Shown here: positions 45,429 through 54,355 of the stretch, one piece after another
How positions within the stretch are numbered: position 1 is the stretch's first letter
How the letters are laid out: the number at the start of each line of letters is the position of its first letter
DNA from: Novosphingobium sp. G106
GTDB taxonomy: Bacteria > Pseudomonadota > Alphaproteobacteria > Sphingomonadales > Sphingomonadaceae
DNA length: 64,000 bases
Assembly: GCF_019075875.1 (NCBI RefSeq)
Contig: NZ_JAHOOZ010000001.1
Span: 2,852,001 to 2,916,000 of the forward strand
Direction of reading: 5' to 3'
Program-made: the position numbers and the translations under genes
The notes under the pieces: model-generated
Told to the model about the DNA's origin: nothing
The model's input: the letters and a program-made list of their open reading frames with translations, nothing else
The model's database searches: none

Positions 45429-46625
45429 ATGAACCAACCGATTCTGGACCGCAGCGTATTCGGCGGCCGCAAGGTCATCGACGTCGACACGCACCTCGTC
45501 GAACCCTTCGACCTCTGGTCGAGCCGGGCGCCGGCGGCGATGAAGGACCGCCTGCCGCGGGTGAAGACTGTCGACGGCATCCGTTCCTGGGTGATCGACG
45601 ACGACAAGATTCTCTCCAAGGGCGCCGTGCCCGCCTGCACGATCTCGAAGGACGGCACCAAGTGGCCGGGCCTCGACTTCATCAAGAAGCAGATCGAGGA
45701 CGTCGATCCCGCCGCCTACAGCGTCAAGGAACGCCTGGCCGTGATGGACCGCATGGGCATCGACGCGCAGATCATCTACCCCAACATCCTCGGCTTTGGC
45801 GGCCAGGCGGCGGTCCAGGTCGACGGCGAGTTGCGGCTGGCCACGATCAAGATTTTCAACGACGCCATGGCCGAACTACAGGCCGACAGCGGCCAGCGCA
45901 TGTTCCCCATGGCCATGCTGCCGTGGTGGGACGTCGATCTCTGCGTCAAGGAGATCGAGCGCGTCCACGCGATGGGGCTCAAGGGCCTGAACATCAACTC
46001 GGACCCGCACAACTTCCGCCGTCCGGACGGTTCGTTCCTGCCCGACCTGGGACAGGAGTACTGGTATCCGATGTGGGAAGCCTGCGAGGCGACCGACCTC
46101 TCGATCAACTTCCACATCGGCGCGTCCGAGGAATCGATGGACTTCGTCGGCCACCAGGGCTGGCCGGGGCTGCACCAGGACATGCGCTCGGGCCTGGGCG
46201 GGGCGATGCTGTTCATCAACAACGGCAAGACCATGGGTAACCTGATCCTGTCGGGCCTGCTCGACCGCTTCACCAAGCTGAAGTTCGTCTCGGTCGAGAG
46301 CGGCCTGGGCTGGATTCCCTTCCTGCTCGAGGCGATCGACTACCAGATGAGCGAGACCGGTGCGAACGCCTACAAGCTCCAGCGCAAGCCCAGCGAGTAC
46401 TTCAAGACCAACTTCTACGCCTGCTTCTGGTTCGAGCGGAAGAACCTGGTCCACGACATTCGCCAGCTCGGCGTCGAGAACTGCCTGTTCGAGACCGACT
46501 ACCCGCACCCGATCTGCCTCTACCCGGTCGACAACATGGAGACGGCGCTGGGCGGGCTGACGGAACCTGAGAAGAACCTGATCCTCTCGGGCAACGCAGC
46601 GCGGGTCTACAACATCGCGCTCTGA
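45429..46625 (+). CDS. Amidohydrolase family 2 (ACMSD-like) metal enzyme
   Basis: A 398-aa paralogue of the protein at 28539. Motifs: VIDVDTHLVEP (about 18), SINFHIGAS (about 228), SVESGLGWIPF, FETDYPHP (about 358). Reaction not fixed (hydrolase or decarboxylase). ATG 45429 has GGGAGAGAG. Tail-to-tail with the TetR gene, one base apart. Confidence 0.87.
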   Translation: MNQPILDRSVFGGRKVIDVDTHLVEPFDLWSSRAPAAMKDRLPRVKTVDGIRSWVIDDDKILSKGAVPACTISKDGTKWPGLDFIKKQIEDVDPAAYSVKERLAVMDRMGIDAQIIYPNILGFGGQAAVQVDGELRLATIKIFNDAMAELQADSGQRMFPMAMLPWWDVDLCVKEIERVHAMGLKGLNINSDPHNFRRPDGSFLPDLGQEYWYPMWEACEATDLSINFHIGASEESMDFVGHQGWPGLHQDMRSGLGGAMLFINNGKTMGNLILSGLLDRFTKLKFVSVESGLGWIPFLLEAIDYQMSETGANAYKLQRKPSEYFKTNFYACFWFERKNLVHDIRQLGVENCLFETDYPHPICLYPVDNMETALGGLTEPEKNLILSGNAARVYNIAL

Positions 46626-46626
46626 C

Positions 46627-47229
46627 CTAGTCCGATAGCGGCCGATCTCCGCGGGAGCGCAGGTCGGCCAGCAGCGTGCGGATCGCCCAGCCCGTGGCGC
46701 GGGCGATCTCTTCGCCGGTCAGGCCCCAGTGGTCGCGCATCTCCAGCCAGGGCGTGGTGTGGAGCATCTGTAGCAGCGCCGTGGCGAGCTTGCGGTCCTC
46801 CTGGGGCAGGTCCTTCACCGCATCGGCCGTGACCGCGGTATAACGTTCGACGCGCATGTCGTTCTGCGCCATTCGCATCGCCCGGCCCTGCGGCGTCGAA
46901 CGCATCAGCGTGGTGATCGGCGCGATCCGGTCGAAGCCGGTATAGGTATCGAGCAGCGTGCCGGTGAGGTCCGCCTCGCTTTCGGGAAAGCGCACGCCCG
47001 GCCCCGCCAGTTCGCGCACCCGCGTGCTCGCGCCGCCGAGCAGTTCCTGCCGATCGGGGAAATAGCGATAGATCGTGCGCCGCGCGATGCCCGTGCGCTC
47101 AGCGACGAGGTCGTGGCTGATGTCCAGCCGCCCTTCCGCCATCAGCGCAATGACGTCGTCGGCGATGCGCGCGCGCGTCTCGTCCTTCTTGCGTTCGCGG
47201 GTGCCGGAAGCCGTGGTATCTTCGTCCAT
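46627..47229 (-). CDS. TetR-family regulator
   Basis: A 200-aa regulator: N-terminal helix-turn-helix RIADDVIALMAEGRLDISHDLVAERTGIARRTIYRYFPDRQEL (about 21-63), then an unrelated helical ligand domain. A large concentric dyad lies 18 bp before its start, between it and the divergent gene at 47334, so autoregulation plus control of that gene is expected. Confidence 0.87.
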   Translation of the reverse strand: MDEDTTASGTRERKKDETRARIADDVIALMAEGRLDISHDLVAERTGIARRTIYRYFPDRQELLGGASTRVRELAGPGVRFPESEADLTGTLLDTYTGFDRIAPITTLMRSTPQGRAMRMAQNDMRVERYTAVTADAVKDLPQEDRKLATALLQMLHTTPWLEMRDHWGLTGEEIARATGWAIRTLLADLRSRGDRPLSD

Positions 47230-47246
47230 GAAGCATGCCTAGAAAA

Positions 47247-47289
47247 TGGCACAAATCATGTCAAATTTATATTGACACAATTTGTGCCA
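47247..47289. promoter_or_regulatory. 43-bp concentric dyad operator
   Basis: Outer arms TGGCACAAAT (47247-47256) and ATTTGTGCCA (47280-47289) and inner arms TGTCAA (47259-47264) and TTGACA (47272-47277) share one centre at 47268. The inner TTGACA could double as a -35 box for the plus-strand gene, so binding would block it. The best-formed operator in the window. Confidence 0.75.
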
Positions 47290-47333
47290 CATTGCACTGA
47301 CGCCGCCATCGAAACCGATCGAGGGGGATTCTC

Positions 47334-47810
47334 ATGCTGTTTCACATGTCCATCGCCGCCCACGCACCAAAGCACGTCGCCGAAGTCCTGGCCAAGTTCT
47401 GGGACGGCGAAGCCTTCCCCTTCCCACCCGTCGCCGAAGGGAGCTGGATCGCGCTCGCCGGCGACGACCGCGGCACCGCGGTGGAGGTCTATCCGGTCGA
47501 CGTCGTCCTGCGCGAGACCGAGGGTGATGCCGATGCCTATGGCGAGTACACCGGTGCGCCCGGCTACACGGCCACCCACGGCGCAATCGCAACAAACCTC
47601 ACCGGCGAGGAGGTGTTCGCCATCGCCGCACGCGAGGGTTGGCCCGCCAAGTACCGCAAGCGCGGCGGCTTCTTCGGCGTGATCGAACTGTGGATCGAAG
47701 GGCGCCAGATGGTCGAAGTGCTCACGCCCGAGATGCAGGCCGAATACCTCGGCTTCATGAAGCTCGACGCCTGGCGTGCGATGCGCGACGCGATGGCCGC
47801 ACAGGCCTGA
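47334..47810 (+). CDS. Conserved-looking hypothetical protein (158 aa)
   Basis: A soluble protein beginning MLFHMSIAAHAPKHVAEVLA, rich in aromatic and acidic residues, with EGSWIALAGDDRGTAVEVYP and a C-terminal helix. The opening beta-alpha pattern is reminiscent of glyoxalase/VOC half-domains, but no metal set is clear. A GAGGGGGA site precedes ATG 47334. Under the dyad operator and probably the main target of the divergent TetR protein. Function not known. Confidence 0.7.
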   Translation: MLFHMSIAAHAPKHVAEVLAKFWDGEAFPFPPVAEGSWIALAGDDRGTAVEVYPVDVVLRETEGDADAYGEYTGAPGYTATHGAIATNLTGEEVFAIAAREGWPAKYRKRGGFFGVIELWIEGRQMVEVLTPEMQAEYLGFMKLDAWRAMRDAMAAQA

Positions 47811-47813
47811 CCA

Positions 47814-49352
47814 CTATTCGGCGTGGATTGGCGGCAGCGCGTCGGCAGCGGCGCGCCTCCGTCCGATCCGCATCAGCAGGCACAGCGGCGTGATGGCCAC
47901 GGCCAGGATGAACAGCATGCGGAAGGAATCGACATAGGCGACCATCGTTGCCTGGCGCGCGATCTCGCCGACCATCCCCGCGACCGAGGCCGGATTGGTC
48001 GGCTCGAAATCGGGCCTGAGCCAATCGACCAGCGGGTTGTCGGGCCGCACCGCTTCTACGAGGTACGACTGCACGACGTTGGTATCGCGCACCGTCGCCG
48101 CCTGGATCATCGATATCCCTACCGCGCCGCCGAGGCTTCGCGTCAGCGCGAACAGCGTCGAACCTTCATTGCGCAGTTCGTGTGACAAGGTGTTGAAGAC
48201 GATCAGGTTGAGCGGGAGGAACAGGAAGCCCGAACCGCAACCCTGCAGGAAGCCGACCAGCATCAGTTCCTCCTGGCTGACATCGAGCGACATCTGCGTG
48301 AGGATGTAGAGGCTCGACACCAGCATCGTCATGCCGGTGAAGATCAGCAGGCGACCGTCGGCCTTGGAAACCAGGCGTCCCACGATCAGGATCGTGAAGA
48401 TGTTGCCGACCGCACGCGGCGCAGAGAGCAGGCCGGTCAGGATCACCGGATAGCCGAGCAGCTGCTGCATCAGGTTCGTCACCATCGGGATCACGCCGTT
48501 CAGTAGCACGCCGAGCAGCGCGCTGAGGATCGTTCCCAGCAGGAAGTTGCGGTCCTTGAAGATCGCCGGCTTGATGAACGGATTGCGCGCGGTCAGCATG
48601 TGGAAGACGGCGAGATAGGCGAAGGCACCGAAGACTGTCGCCTCGATCACGACCTCGGTCGAGGAGAACCAGTCCAGCATTGGCCCGCGGTCGAGCATCA
48701 GTTGCAAGGCGGTCAACGCGATGGCAACGGCGCCAAAGCCCCTGGCATCGAAGGCGCGTACCCCCTCGCGCAGCGTCTCGCGTCCGAAAATCACGAAGCC
48801 GGCGAGCCCGATCGCGCCGATCGGCAGGTTGATGAGGAAGATAGCGCGCCAAGAGACATATTCGGTTAGCCAGCCGCCCAAGGTCGGGCCGATCATCGGG
48901 CCGAACAGTGTGCCGATGCCAAACAGCGCGGTCGCCGGCCCATGGCGCTCGGGCGGGTTGATGTCGAGTAGCAGCACCTGGGTCAGCGGGACGATGCTCG
49001 CGCCCGTCGCGCCCTGGAGGAAGCGGAACGCCACCAGGACTTCGAGATTGGGCGAAAGCCCGCAGCCGACCGAAGCCAGGGTGAAAGTCAGCACCGCGAT
49101 CGCCAGCACCTTGTTGCGGCCGAAGCGGTCGGCCAGCCAGCCGCTCAGCGGTGTCGCGATGGCGCCGGCGATCAAATAGGAGGTCAGCACCCAGGCGATC
49201 TGTTCCTGCGATGCGGCAAGGCTGCTCTTGATCCGCGGCAAGGCGATGATCGCGATCGTCGCGTCGATCGTCACCATCATCACCGCGGCGGTGGCGGCAA
49301 TGGTCAGCATCGTGCGGGTGAACGGATCGGGATAGGTCGGGGCGGCGGACAT
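47814..49352 (-). CDS. EmrB/QacA-type (DHA2, 14-helix) MFS exporter
   Basis: A 512-aa multidrug-type proton antiporter. The DHA2 motifs are VTIDATIAIIALPRIKSSL in helix 1, SGWLADRFGRNKVL (motif A), GIGTLFGPMIGPTLGGWLTE (motif C), and SWRAIFLINLPIGAIG. ATG 49352 was chosen; the frame continues to a TTG at 49415 without support. No EmrA membrane-fusion partner is adjacent. It is divergent from a MarR regulator, a classic arrangement for inducible export of a toxic phenolic or hydrophobic compound. Confidence 0.88.
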   Translation of the reverse strand: MSAAPTYPDPFTRTMLTIAATAAVMMVTIDATIAIIALPRIKSSLAASQEQIAWVLTSYLIAGAIATPLSGWLADRFGRNKVLAIAVLTFTLASVGCGLSPNLEVLVAFRFLQGATGASIVPLTQVLLLDINPPERHGPATALFGIGTLFGPMIGPTLGGWLTEYVSWRAIFLINLPIGAIGLAGFVIFGRETLREGVRAFDARGFGAVAIALTALQLMLDRGPMLDWFSSTEVVIEATVFGAFAYLAVFHMLTARNPFIKPAIFKDRNFLLGTILSALLGVLLNGVIPMVTNLMQQLLGYPVILTGLLSAPRAVGNIFTILIVGRLVSKADGRLLIFTGMTMLVSSLYILTQMSLDVSQEELMLVGFLQGCGSGFLFLPLNLIVFNTLSHELRNEGSTLFALTRSLGGAVGISMIQAATVRDTNVVQSYLVEAVRPDNPLVDWLRPDFEPTNPASVAGMVGEIARQATMVAYVDSFRMLFILAVAITPLCLLMRIGRRRAAADALPPIHAE

Positions 49353-49431
49353 CTGCGGCGCGGTCTCGCACGGCGTCGGGATCGCAGCAAGCGCTTGCCC
49401 ATCGATTGACGGCAAGGCTATCGGCCCATAT

Positions 49432-49449
49432 ATGATGCATATGCATCAT
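49432..49449. promoter_or_regulatory. Perfect 18-bp palindrome over the MarR start
   Basis: ATGATGCATATGCATCAT is its own reverse complement. It covers the first codons of marR (giving Met-Met-His-Met-His-His) and lies 80 bp before the EmrB-type ATG. Size and place fit a MarR dimer site. Confidence 0.65.
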
Positions 49450-49869
49450 GATTATCCCCGGGCCTGCGCCTGCACAACGCTGCGCAAGGCCTCGCGCGCG
49501 GTGACGCGGCTCTATGACGAGCGGTTGGCAGCGCACGGCATGACGACGACGCAGTTCTCGATCCTGCGCAATCTCGCGCGGGCCGATGGCGAACTCCCGC
49601 TCAGCCGCCTTGCCGAGCGGCTGGTGATGGACCGCACCTCGCTCTACCGCACGCTCGCCCCGGTGACCCGCGCAGGTTGGGCGGTCGTCGAGCAAGGACC
49701 GGGCCGCGCCAAGCTGGCGAGGCTGACCGATCCCGGGCGGGCCGCGATGGCGGGCGCGGAAGACGACTGGCAGCAGGCACAGGCGCATGTGCTCGGCGAG
49801 ATCGATCCGGCCGAATGGCAGGCGATGATCGGGACGCTGGACCGGCTGGTCGAGGCGGCGCAGGTATGA
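49432..49869 (+). CDS. MarR-family regulator
   Basis: A 145-aa winged-helix regulator. LRKASRAVTRLYDERLAAHGMTTTQFSILRNLARADGELPLSRLAERLVMDRTSLYRTLAPVTRAGW covers the DNA-binding core (about 18-83), followed by the beta wing (VEQGPGRAKLARLTDPGR). The start among three ATGs (49432, 49435, 49441) is uncertain. Overlaps the downstream MFS gene by 4 bp (ATGA) and is divergent from the EmrB-type exporter. Confidence 0.88.
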   Translation: MMHMHHDYPRACACTTLRKASRAVTRLYDERLAAHGMTTTQFSILRNLARADGELPLSRLAERLVMDRTSLYRTLAPVTRAGWAVVEQGPGRAKLARLTDPGRAAMAGAEDDWQQAQAHVLGEIDPAEWQAMIGTLDRLVEAAQV

Positions 49870-51122
49870 AGCGCGCACACCGCTGGCCGGTGACCGTCGC
49901 CGCGGTCACTTTCATCGCCCTGCTCGCCGCCGCCGGCCTGCGCTCGGCGCCGAGCGTGATGATGGTGCCGCTCGAGGTCCACTTCGGCTGGAACCGCGCG
50001 ACGATCTCGGCGACTTCGGCCGTGGGCATCTTCCTCTACGGCCTCGTCGGGCCTTTCGCAGCCGCGCTGATGCAGAGCTTCGGCATCCGCCGGACGATGA
50101 TCGCCGGGCTCTCGCTGATGGCCGCCTCTACTTTCGTCAGCCAGTGGATGACGCAGTCCTGGCACTACCTCGTCACATGGGGCCTGTTCTCTGGCATCGG
50201 CACCGGCGCGATCACCATGGTCCTCGGCGCGGCCATGGTGAACCGCTGGTTCGCGACGCGGCAGGGCCTCGTCATGGGCCTGATGAGCGCCAGCGCTGCC
50301 ACCGGCGCGCTGATCTTCCTGCCCTTCCTCGCCTGGCTGACCAGCACGGGCGCCTGGAAGCCCGTGGTCCTGACCGTCAGCCTCGTCTGCCTCGCGCTGA
50401 TCCCGCTCGTCGCCTTCCTGGTGCCCGAGCGGCCCTCGGACGTGGGCACCACACGCTTCGGCGAGGCGCCCGACGCCCCTCCCCCGCCGCCACGGCAGGT
50501 CGCCGATCCCGCGCTGGCGCTCAAGGTGCTGGCGAGCGCATCGCGCAGTCCGGTGTTCTGGCTGCTGTTCGGCACCTTCTTCGTCTGCGGGCTGACCACC
50601 AACGGCCTCGTCGGCACGCACCTGATCGCCTATTGCGGCGACCACGGCATCGCGCCGGTGGCTGCCGCCGGGTTGCTCTCGATGATGGGCCTGTTCGACC
50701 TCTTCGGCACCACCGCCTCGGGCTGGCTGACCGACCGCTACGACCCGCGCCGGCTATTATTCGTCTATTACGCGCTGCGCGGACTTTCGCTGCTGGCGCT
50801 GCCGTTCATCGATTTCGACGGGACCAGCCTCGCGGTCTTCGCGGTGTTCTATGGCCTCGACTGGATCGCCACCGTCCCGCCGACCGTGGCGATCACCAAC
50901 CGCGCCTTCGGTGAACGCGACGCGCCGATCGTGTTCGGCTGGGTCATGGTCGGCCACCAGATCGGCGCCGCGACCGCCGCGCTCGGCGCCGGCGTGATCC
51001 GCGAGACCTGGGGGACCTACGCCCCGGCCTTCCTGATCGCGGGCACCTTCGGCGTGGTCGCGGGGTTGGCCGCGCTGGTACTGCCAGCGCGGCAGCGGCT
51101 GGCGGAACCGCTGCCAGCCTAG
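49866..51122 (+). CDS. MFS transporter coupled to marR
   Basis: A 418-aa 12-helix carrier of the monocarboxylate/OFA-like style. Start MKRAHRWPVTVAAVTFIALL, loop 8-9 motif GWLTDRYDPRRLL, and a cytosolic middle loop with Pro run (DAPPPPPRQ). It is translationally coupled to marR and ends 4 bp into the convergent TauD-like gene. Unlike the exporter across the gap it looks like an importer by family feel (inference). Confidence 0.87.
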   Translation: MKRAHRWPVTVAAVTFIALLAAAGLRSAPSVMMVPLEVHFGWNRATISATSAVGIFLYGLVGPFAAALMQSFGIRRTMIAGLSLMAASTFVSQWMTQSWHYLVTWGLFSGIGTGAITMVLGAAMVNRWFATRQGLVMGLMSASAATGALIFLPFLAWLTSTGAWKPVVLTVSLVCLALIPLVAFLVPERPSDVGTTRFGEAPDAPPPPPRQVADPALALKVLASASRSPVFWLLFGTFFVCGLTTNGLVGTHLIAYCGDHGIAPVAAAGLLSMMGLFDLFGTTASGWLTDRYDPRRLLFVYYALRGLSLLALPFIDFDGTSLAVFAVFYGLDWIATVPPTVAITNRAFGERDAPIVFGWVMVGHQIGAATAALGAGVIRETWGTYAPAFLIAGTFGVVAGLAALVLPARQRLAEPLPA

Positions 51123-51937
51123 GCCGCCTCGGCCGCCCTCGCCCGTTCGAGCAGTTCGTGGAAACCCACCTCGGCTAGCGCCACGCGCTGCAGCGCGCGC
51201 TTGCCGGCGCGGGGATGCGCTTCCTCCGTGCGGGCATGCTGGACCGCCAGGTTGTCCCACATGATCAGGTCATCGAGCTGCCACCAGTGCTGGTAGCGGG
51301 CCTCGGGCGCGTAGAGCACGCCGAACAGCTCGTCGATCACCGCCCGGCTGCGCGCCTCGTCCAATTCGAGGATGCGGTCGGCATGGTTCTCGGTCACCAG
51401 CAGGATCGGCCGCCCGGTGCGCGAATGGAGCAACCGCACCGGGTGCTCGGCGACGAAAGTCGGCCAGTTCACCTCGATCATCCGCGAGGCATAGACATGA
51501 CGCAGGGTCTTGTCGGACAGCTCATCCTGCAGGTCCGCCGGCAACTTGCCCCAGGCAGCCGCGCTGCTGACGAATGTGGTCGAACTGCCGCCCTCGGGCA
51601 CCGCGATCGCCTGCAGGCAGATCGCCTTGATCGGCACCTCGGTATAGGTCAGGTCCGAATGGAACGGCAGCTGCAGCCGCCCCGACGATTCTTCGTTCTG
51701 CAGCACCGAGACGAGGTTGCCCTGGCCGTCGTTGGCGATCGGCGCCGGCGGGCCGAACCAGCTGGCGATCTCGACGTGCCGCTCGTGCGAAACACGCCCA
51801 CCGCCGCGGAACAGCAGCAGGCTGTAGGCGTCATAGGCGCGGCGCAGTTCCTCGACCTCGGCGGGGGTACCACCGTTCTGCACGTCGAAGCCGATCACCT
51901 CGGCGCCGAAGTCCGCATGCAACGGGCGGATGTCCAT
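51119..51937 (-). CDS. TauD/TfdA-family Fe(II)/2-oxoglutarate dioxygenase
   Basis: A 272-aa oxygenase. Iron ligands: His and Asp in FHSDLTYTE (about 104-112), distal His in AVQHARTEEAHPRAGKR, whose Arg binds 2-oxoglutarate. Family members hydroxylate taurine, 2,4-D, sulfate esters and related molecules, releasing CO2 and succinate. ATG 51937 has GGGAGAGCG upstream. Single-gene unit; substrate unknown. Confidence 0.87.
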   Translation of the reverse strand: MDIRPLHADFGAEVIGFDVQNGGTPAEVEELRRAYDAYSLLLFRGGGRVSHERHVEIASWFGPPAPIANDGQGNLVSVLQNEESSGRLQLPFHSDLTYTEVPIKAICLQAIAVPEGGSSTTFVSSAAAWGKLPADLQDELSDKTLRHVYASRMIEVNWPTFVAEHPVRLLHSRTGRPILLVTENHADRILELDEARSRAVIDELFGVLYAPEARYQHWWQLDDLIMWDNLAVQHARTEEAHPRAGKRALQRVALAEVGFHELLERARAAEAA

Positions 51938-52008
51938 GGCTCGCTCTCCCTTGGTCTTGCGGCCTGTTTCCGCCATGGTGACTCAATCGTCCCCGATTGA
52001 CCAGAGTT

Positions 52009-52659
52009 ATGTTGCGTCCACTATCTATCTTCTGCGCCCTTATGCTGGGTACATCTTCAGCCCAGGCCGCCGCGCCGCACTGCCTTGCCGGCCAGTACGA
52101 CGGCGGCGAGCCAGAGATCGCCGCGCGGCTCCTGCTCTCTGCCGAGGGTCGCTTCCGCTACGAGCTATCTTACGGCGCGCTCGACGAGCGAGCGGAAGGC
52201 ACCTGGGACGGCGACAGCAGCAAGATCGTCCTGACCAGCGATCCGATCACGCCGCCGAGGTTCGATCTCGTCAGCCAGACGCCGGCCGCGGCAGGCGAGT
52301 TCCGCCTCGCGCTCAGCGTGCCCGACGGCATCTCGCCGCAATATTTCAACGCAGTCGCCGTGCTCAGCGACGGCCGCACAATCGGCAGCCCGCTCAATTA
52401 CGAGGACTGGGTGATCGACCTGAAGCCGGGCGAAACGGTGGTTTCGGTCAAGTTCCTGCTGCCCGTCTTCGACCTCGAAAGCGAGCGCTTCACGCTATCC
52501 CCCGGCGCAGCGACCAAGGTCCGCTTCAACTTCGCGCCCAACGACCTCGGCACAGCGACTTTCACGCAGGAGCCGCTCGCGATCGAGACCGGCGGCGTCC
52601 TCGTACTGGGCCGCCACGACCGCAAGATCCGCTTCCGGCCGAAAGTCGGCGGCTGCTAG
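52009..52659 (+). CDS. Secreted hypothetical protein
   Basis: A 216-aa protein with a signal peptide (MLRPLSIFCALMLGTSSAQA, cleaved about residue 20), then a beta-rich domain with GQYDGGEPEIAARLLLSAEGRFRYELSYGALDE and an end GRHDRKIRFRP. Two Cys flank the mature chain (near residue 25 and at the last residue). A TTG at 51997 is a possible earlier start. Role unknown; it is convergent with the P450 at 52661, one base apart. Confidence 0.7.
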   Translation: MLRPLSIFCALMLGTSSAQAAAPHCLAGQYDGGEPEIAARLLLSAEGRFRYELSYGALDERAEGTWDGDSSKIVLTSDPITPPRFDLVSQTPAAAGEFRLALSVPDGISPQYFNAVAVLSDGRTIGSPLNYEDWVIDLKPGETVVSVKFLLPVFDLESERFTLSPGAATKVRFNFAPNDLGTATFTQEPLAIETGGVLVLGRHDRKIRFRPKVGGC

Positions 52660-52660
52660 C

Positions 52661-53887
52661 TTACCACTCGAGCGGCAGATACTCGGGCCCGACGACGCCG
52701 CCTGGCCGGTATTCGATCTCGGTCCCCGGCTTCACCGAGAAGTCGGGAATGCGCTTCAGCCATTCCTCCAGGCCGATGCGGATCTCCAGCCGCGCAAGAT
52801 GCGCGCCCATGCAGCTGTGCACGCCGCCGGCGAACGACAGGATCGGCTTGCGCACACGGTCGAAGTCCACCGTCAGGGGGCTCGGCCAGATCTCCTCGTC
52901 GAAGTTGCACGAGGGCAGCACGCTCATCACCTTGTCGCCGGCCTTCATCTTGACGCCGCGCAGCTCGAGGTCCTTGCGCAGCGACCGGCCAGAGAAGGTC
53001 ACCGCCCACATCCGCAGCAGTTCCTCGGTCACCGCATTCATGTCGCCGGGGTTCGCGGTCATCCGCGCGATGATCTCGTGGCGGCGATCGGGGTTCTCGG
53101 CCAGCCAGAGCCACATGTTGTTCATCGTCGCGAAGACCGTGTCGAGGCCGGCGATGAACAGGAACAGGACGAAGCCGAAGCTTTCCTTCTCGTCCATCTG
53201 TCGTCCGTCGATCTCGCCGTGGACGATGCGGCTGACCACCTTGTCGTCGGGGTTCGCGCGCTTCTCGGCGATCGCCTGCTTGATATAGGCGACGATCTGA
53301 CCGAACGCCGCGGCCATGCCCTCGCGCGTGGTCGAGTGCAGCAGGCCGACGGCCCAATCGACGAAGGTGTCGCGCATCGACTGCGGCAGGCCCATCAGGT
53401 CGAGGAAGATCGAGACGGGCAGCGGCCGGCCGTAGGCCGTGGTGAACTCGCACTCGCCCTTGTCGATGACCTCGTCGATCAGATCGTTGGCGAGCCGGCG
53501 GATCGTCTCGTCGAGCTGCTGGATGCCCTGCGGCGAGAAGATCGGATCGAGGATCGCGCGGTACTTGCGGTGGTCTGGCGGATCAATCTCGATCGGGATG
53601 AACTTGAACGGATCGGCCGGATCGCGCGGGAACGGCGTGCCGCCTTCGTTGCTGAAATACTCGGCATCGCGCAGCATGCGGAAGGCATCGGCATGCTTGA
53701 GGAAATGCCAGGAACCGCCGTGCGAGCCGACCGAGTAGAAGATCGGCGGATAGTCCTGCGCCAGCTTCTTGAAGAAGGCATAGGGGTCGGCCAGGAACTC
53801 CGGGCTCTCGGTGATGCCGACATGATGCACGAGTTCGGGCGGCACGTGGTCGGGGATCTGGAACGCTTGCGCGGCTTGGGTAGCCAT
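52661..53887 (-). CDS. Cytochrome P450 paired with a ferredoxin
   Basis: A 408-aa P450. Heme loop FAGGVHSCMG with Cys359 (Ser and Met where most neighbours have Arg and Leu), I-helix FIAGLDTV, E-x-x-R in EELLRM. ATG 53887 has GGAGAG; ATG 53899 overlaps that site. It starts 28 bp after the ferredoxin gene, its likely electron donor. The unit is controlled from a region with a TetR-like operator. A ferredoxin reductase is not in the window. Confidence 0.9.
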   Translation of the reverse strand: MATQAAQAFQIPDHVPPELVHHVGITESPEFLADPYAFFKKLAQDYPPIFYSVGSHGGSWHFLKHADAFRMLRDAEYFSNEGGTPFPRDPADPFKFIPIEIDPPDHRKYRAILDPIFSPQGIQQLDETIRRLANDLIDEVIDKGECEFTTAYGRPLPVSIFLDLMGLPQSMRDTFVDWAVGLLHSTTREGMAAAFGQIVAYIKQAIAEKRANPDDKVVSRIVHGEIDGRQMDEKESFGFVLFLFIAGLDTVFATMNNMWLWLAENPDRRHEIIARMTANPGDMNAVTEELLRMWAVTFSGRSLRKDLELRGVKMKAGDKVMSVLPSCNFDEEIWPSPLTVDFDRVRKPILSFAGGVHSCMGAHLARLEIRIGLEEWLKRIPDFSVKPGTEIEYRPGGVVGPEYLPLEW

Positions 53888-53915
53888 ATTTCTCTCCACT
53901 CGCCTCTTGTCGGGC

Positions 53916-54239
53916 TCAGTATTGTGCTTCGGGCAAGTCGACCACGAGGCCGTCGAGCGCTGCGGTCATCGCGATCTGGCAACTCAGGCGGCTGTTCGGC
54001 TTGACCTCGCAGGTAGCGCTTTCGAGCATCTGCAGCTCGGCCTCGGACGGCGGCGCCAGCTTGCCGGCCCAGCCGTCCTCGACATAGCAATGGCAGGTCG
54101 CACAGGCGAGGCCGCCGCCGCATTCGCCGACGATGCCGTCAATTCCGTTGTAAAGCGCGCCGCGCATCACATTCTCGCCGACAGGCACATCGACTGTCTG
54201 GCGTGCCCCGCCATGCGCGACATAAGTGACTTGCGGCAT
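53916..54239 (-). CDS. 2Fe-2S ferredoxin (P450 redox partner type)
   Basis: A 107-aa adrenodoxin/putidaredoxin-like ferredoxin. Cluster ligands C-x5-C-x2-C in ECGGGLACATC (about 39-48) and a fourth Cys in RLSCQI (about 86). ATG 54239; the upstream frame to 54380 crosses the operator and is not used. Promoter-proximal gene of the ferredoxin-P450 pair. Confidence 0.92.
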   Translation of the reverse strand: MPQVTYVAHGGARQTVDVPVGENVMRGALYNGIDGIVGECGGGLACATCHCYVEDGWAGKLAPPSEAELQMLESATCEVKPNSRLSCQIAMTAALDGLVVDLPEAQY

Positions 54240-54264
54240 CTCGCGAACTCTCCCGAACAGTACT

Positions 54265-54279
54265 GAGAACAGTGTTCTC
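54265..54279. promoter_or_regulatory. Inverted repeat GAGAACAGTGTTCTC
   Basis: Perfect 7-bp arms around one base, with another GAACAGT half-site just to the left (54255-54261). It lies 26 bp before the ferredoxin ATG and 77 bp before the divergent TetR start. Confidence 0.65.
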
Positions 54280-54355
54280 GTTATGTAGAACGAATGCCCG
54301 ATTCTGTCAATGTCCGCCGCTGGACCTGAGGCGAACGAAAGAGTAACGCGCAAGG

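Noticed and set aside
48166..49878. 570-codon minus-strand open frame over emrB and marR
   Set aside because: Out-of-frame shadow of the EmrB-type gene and antisense to MarR; no membrane pattern of its own.
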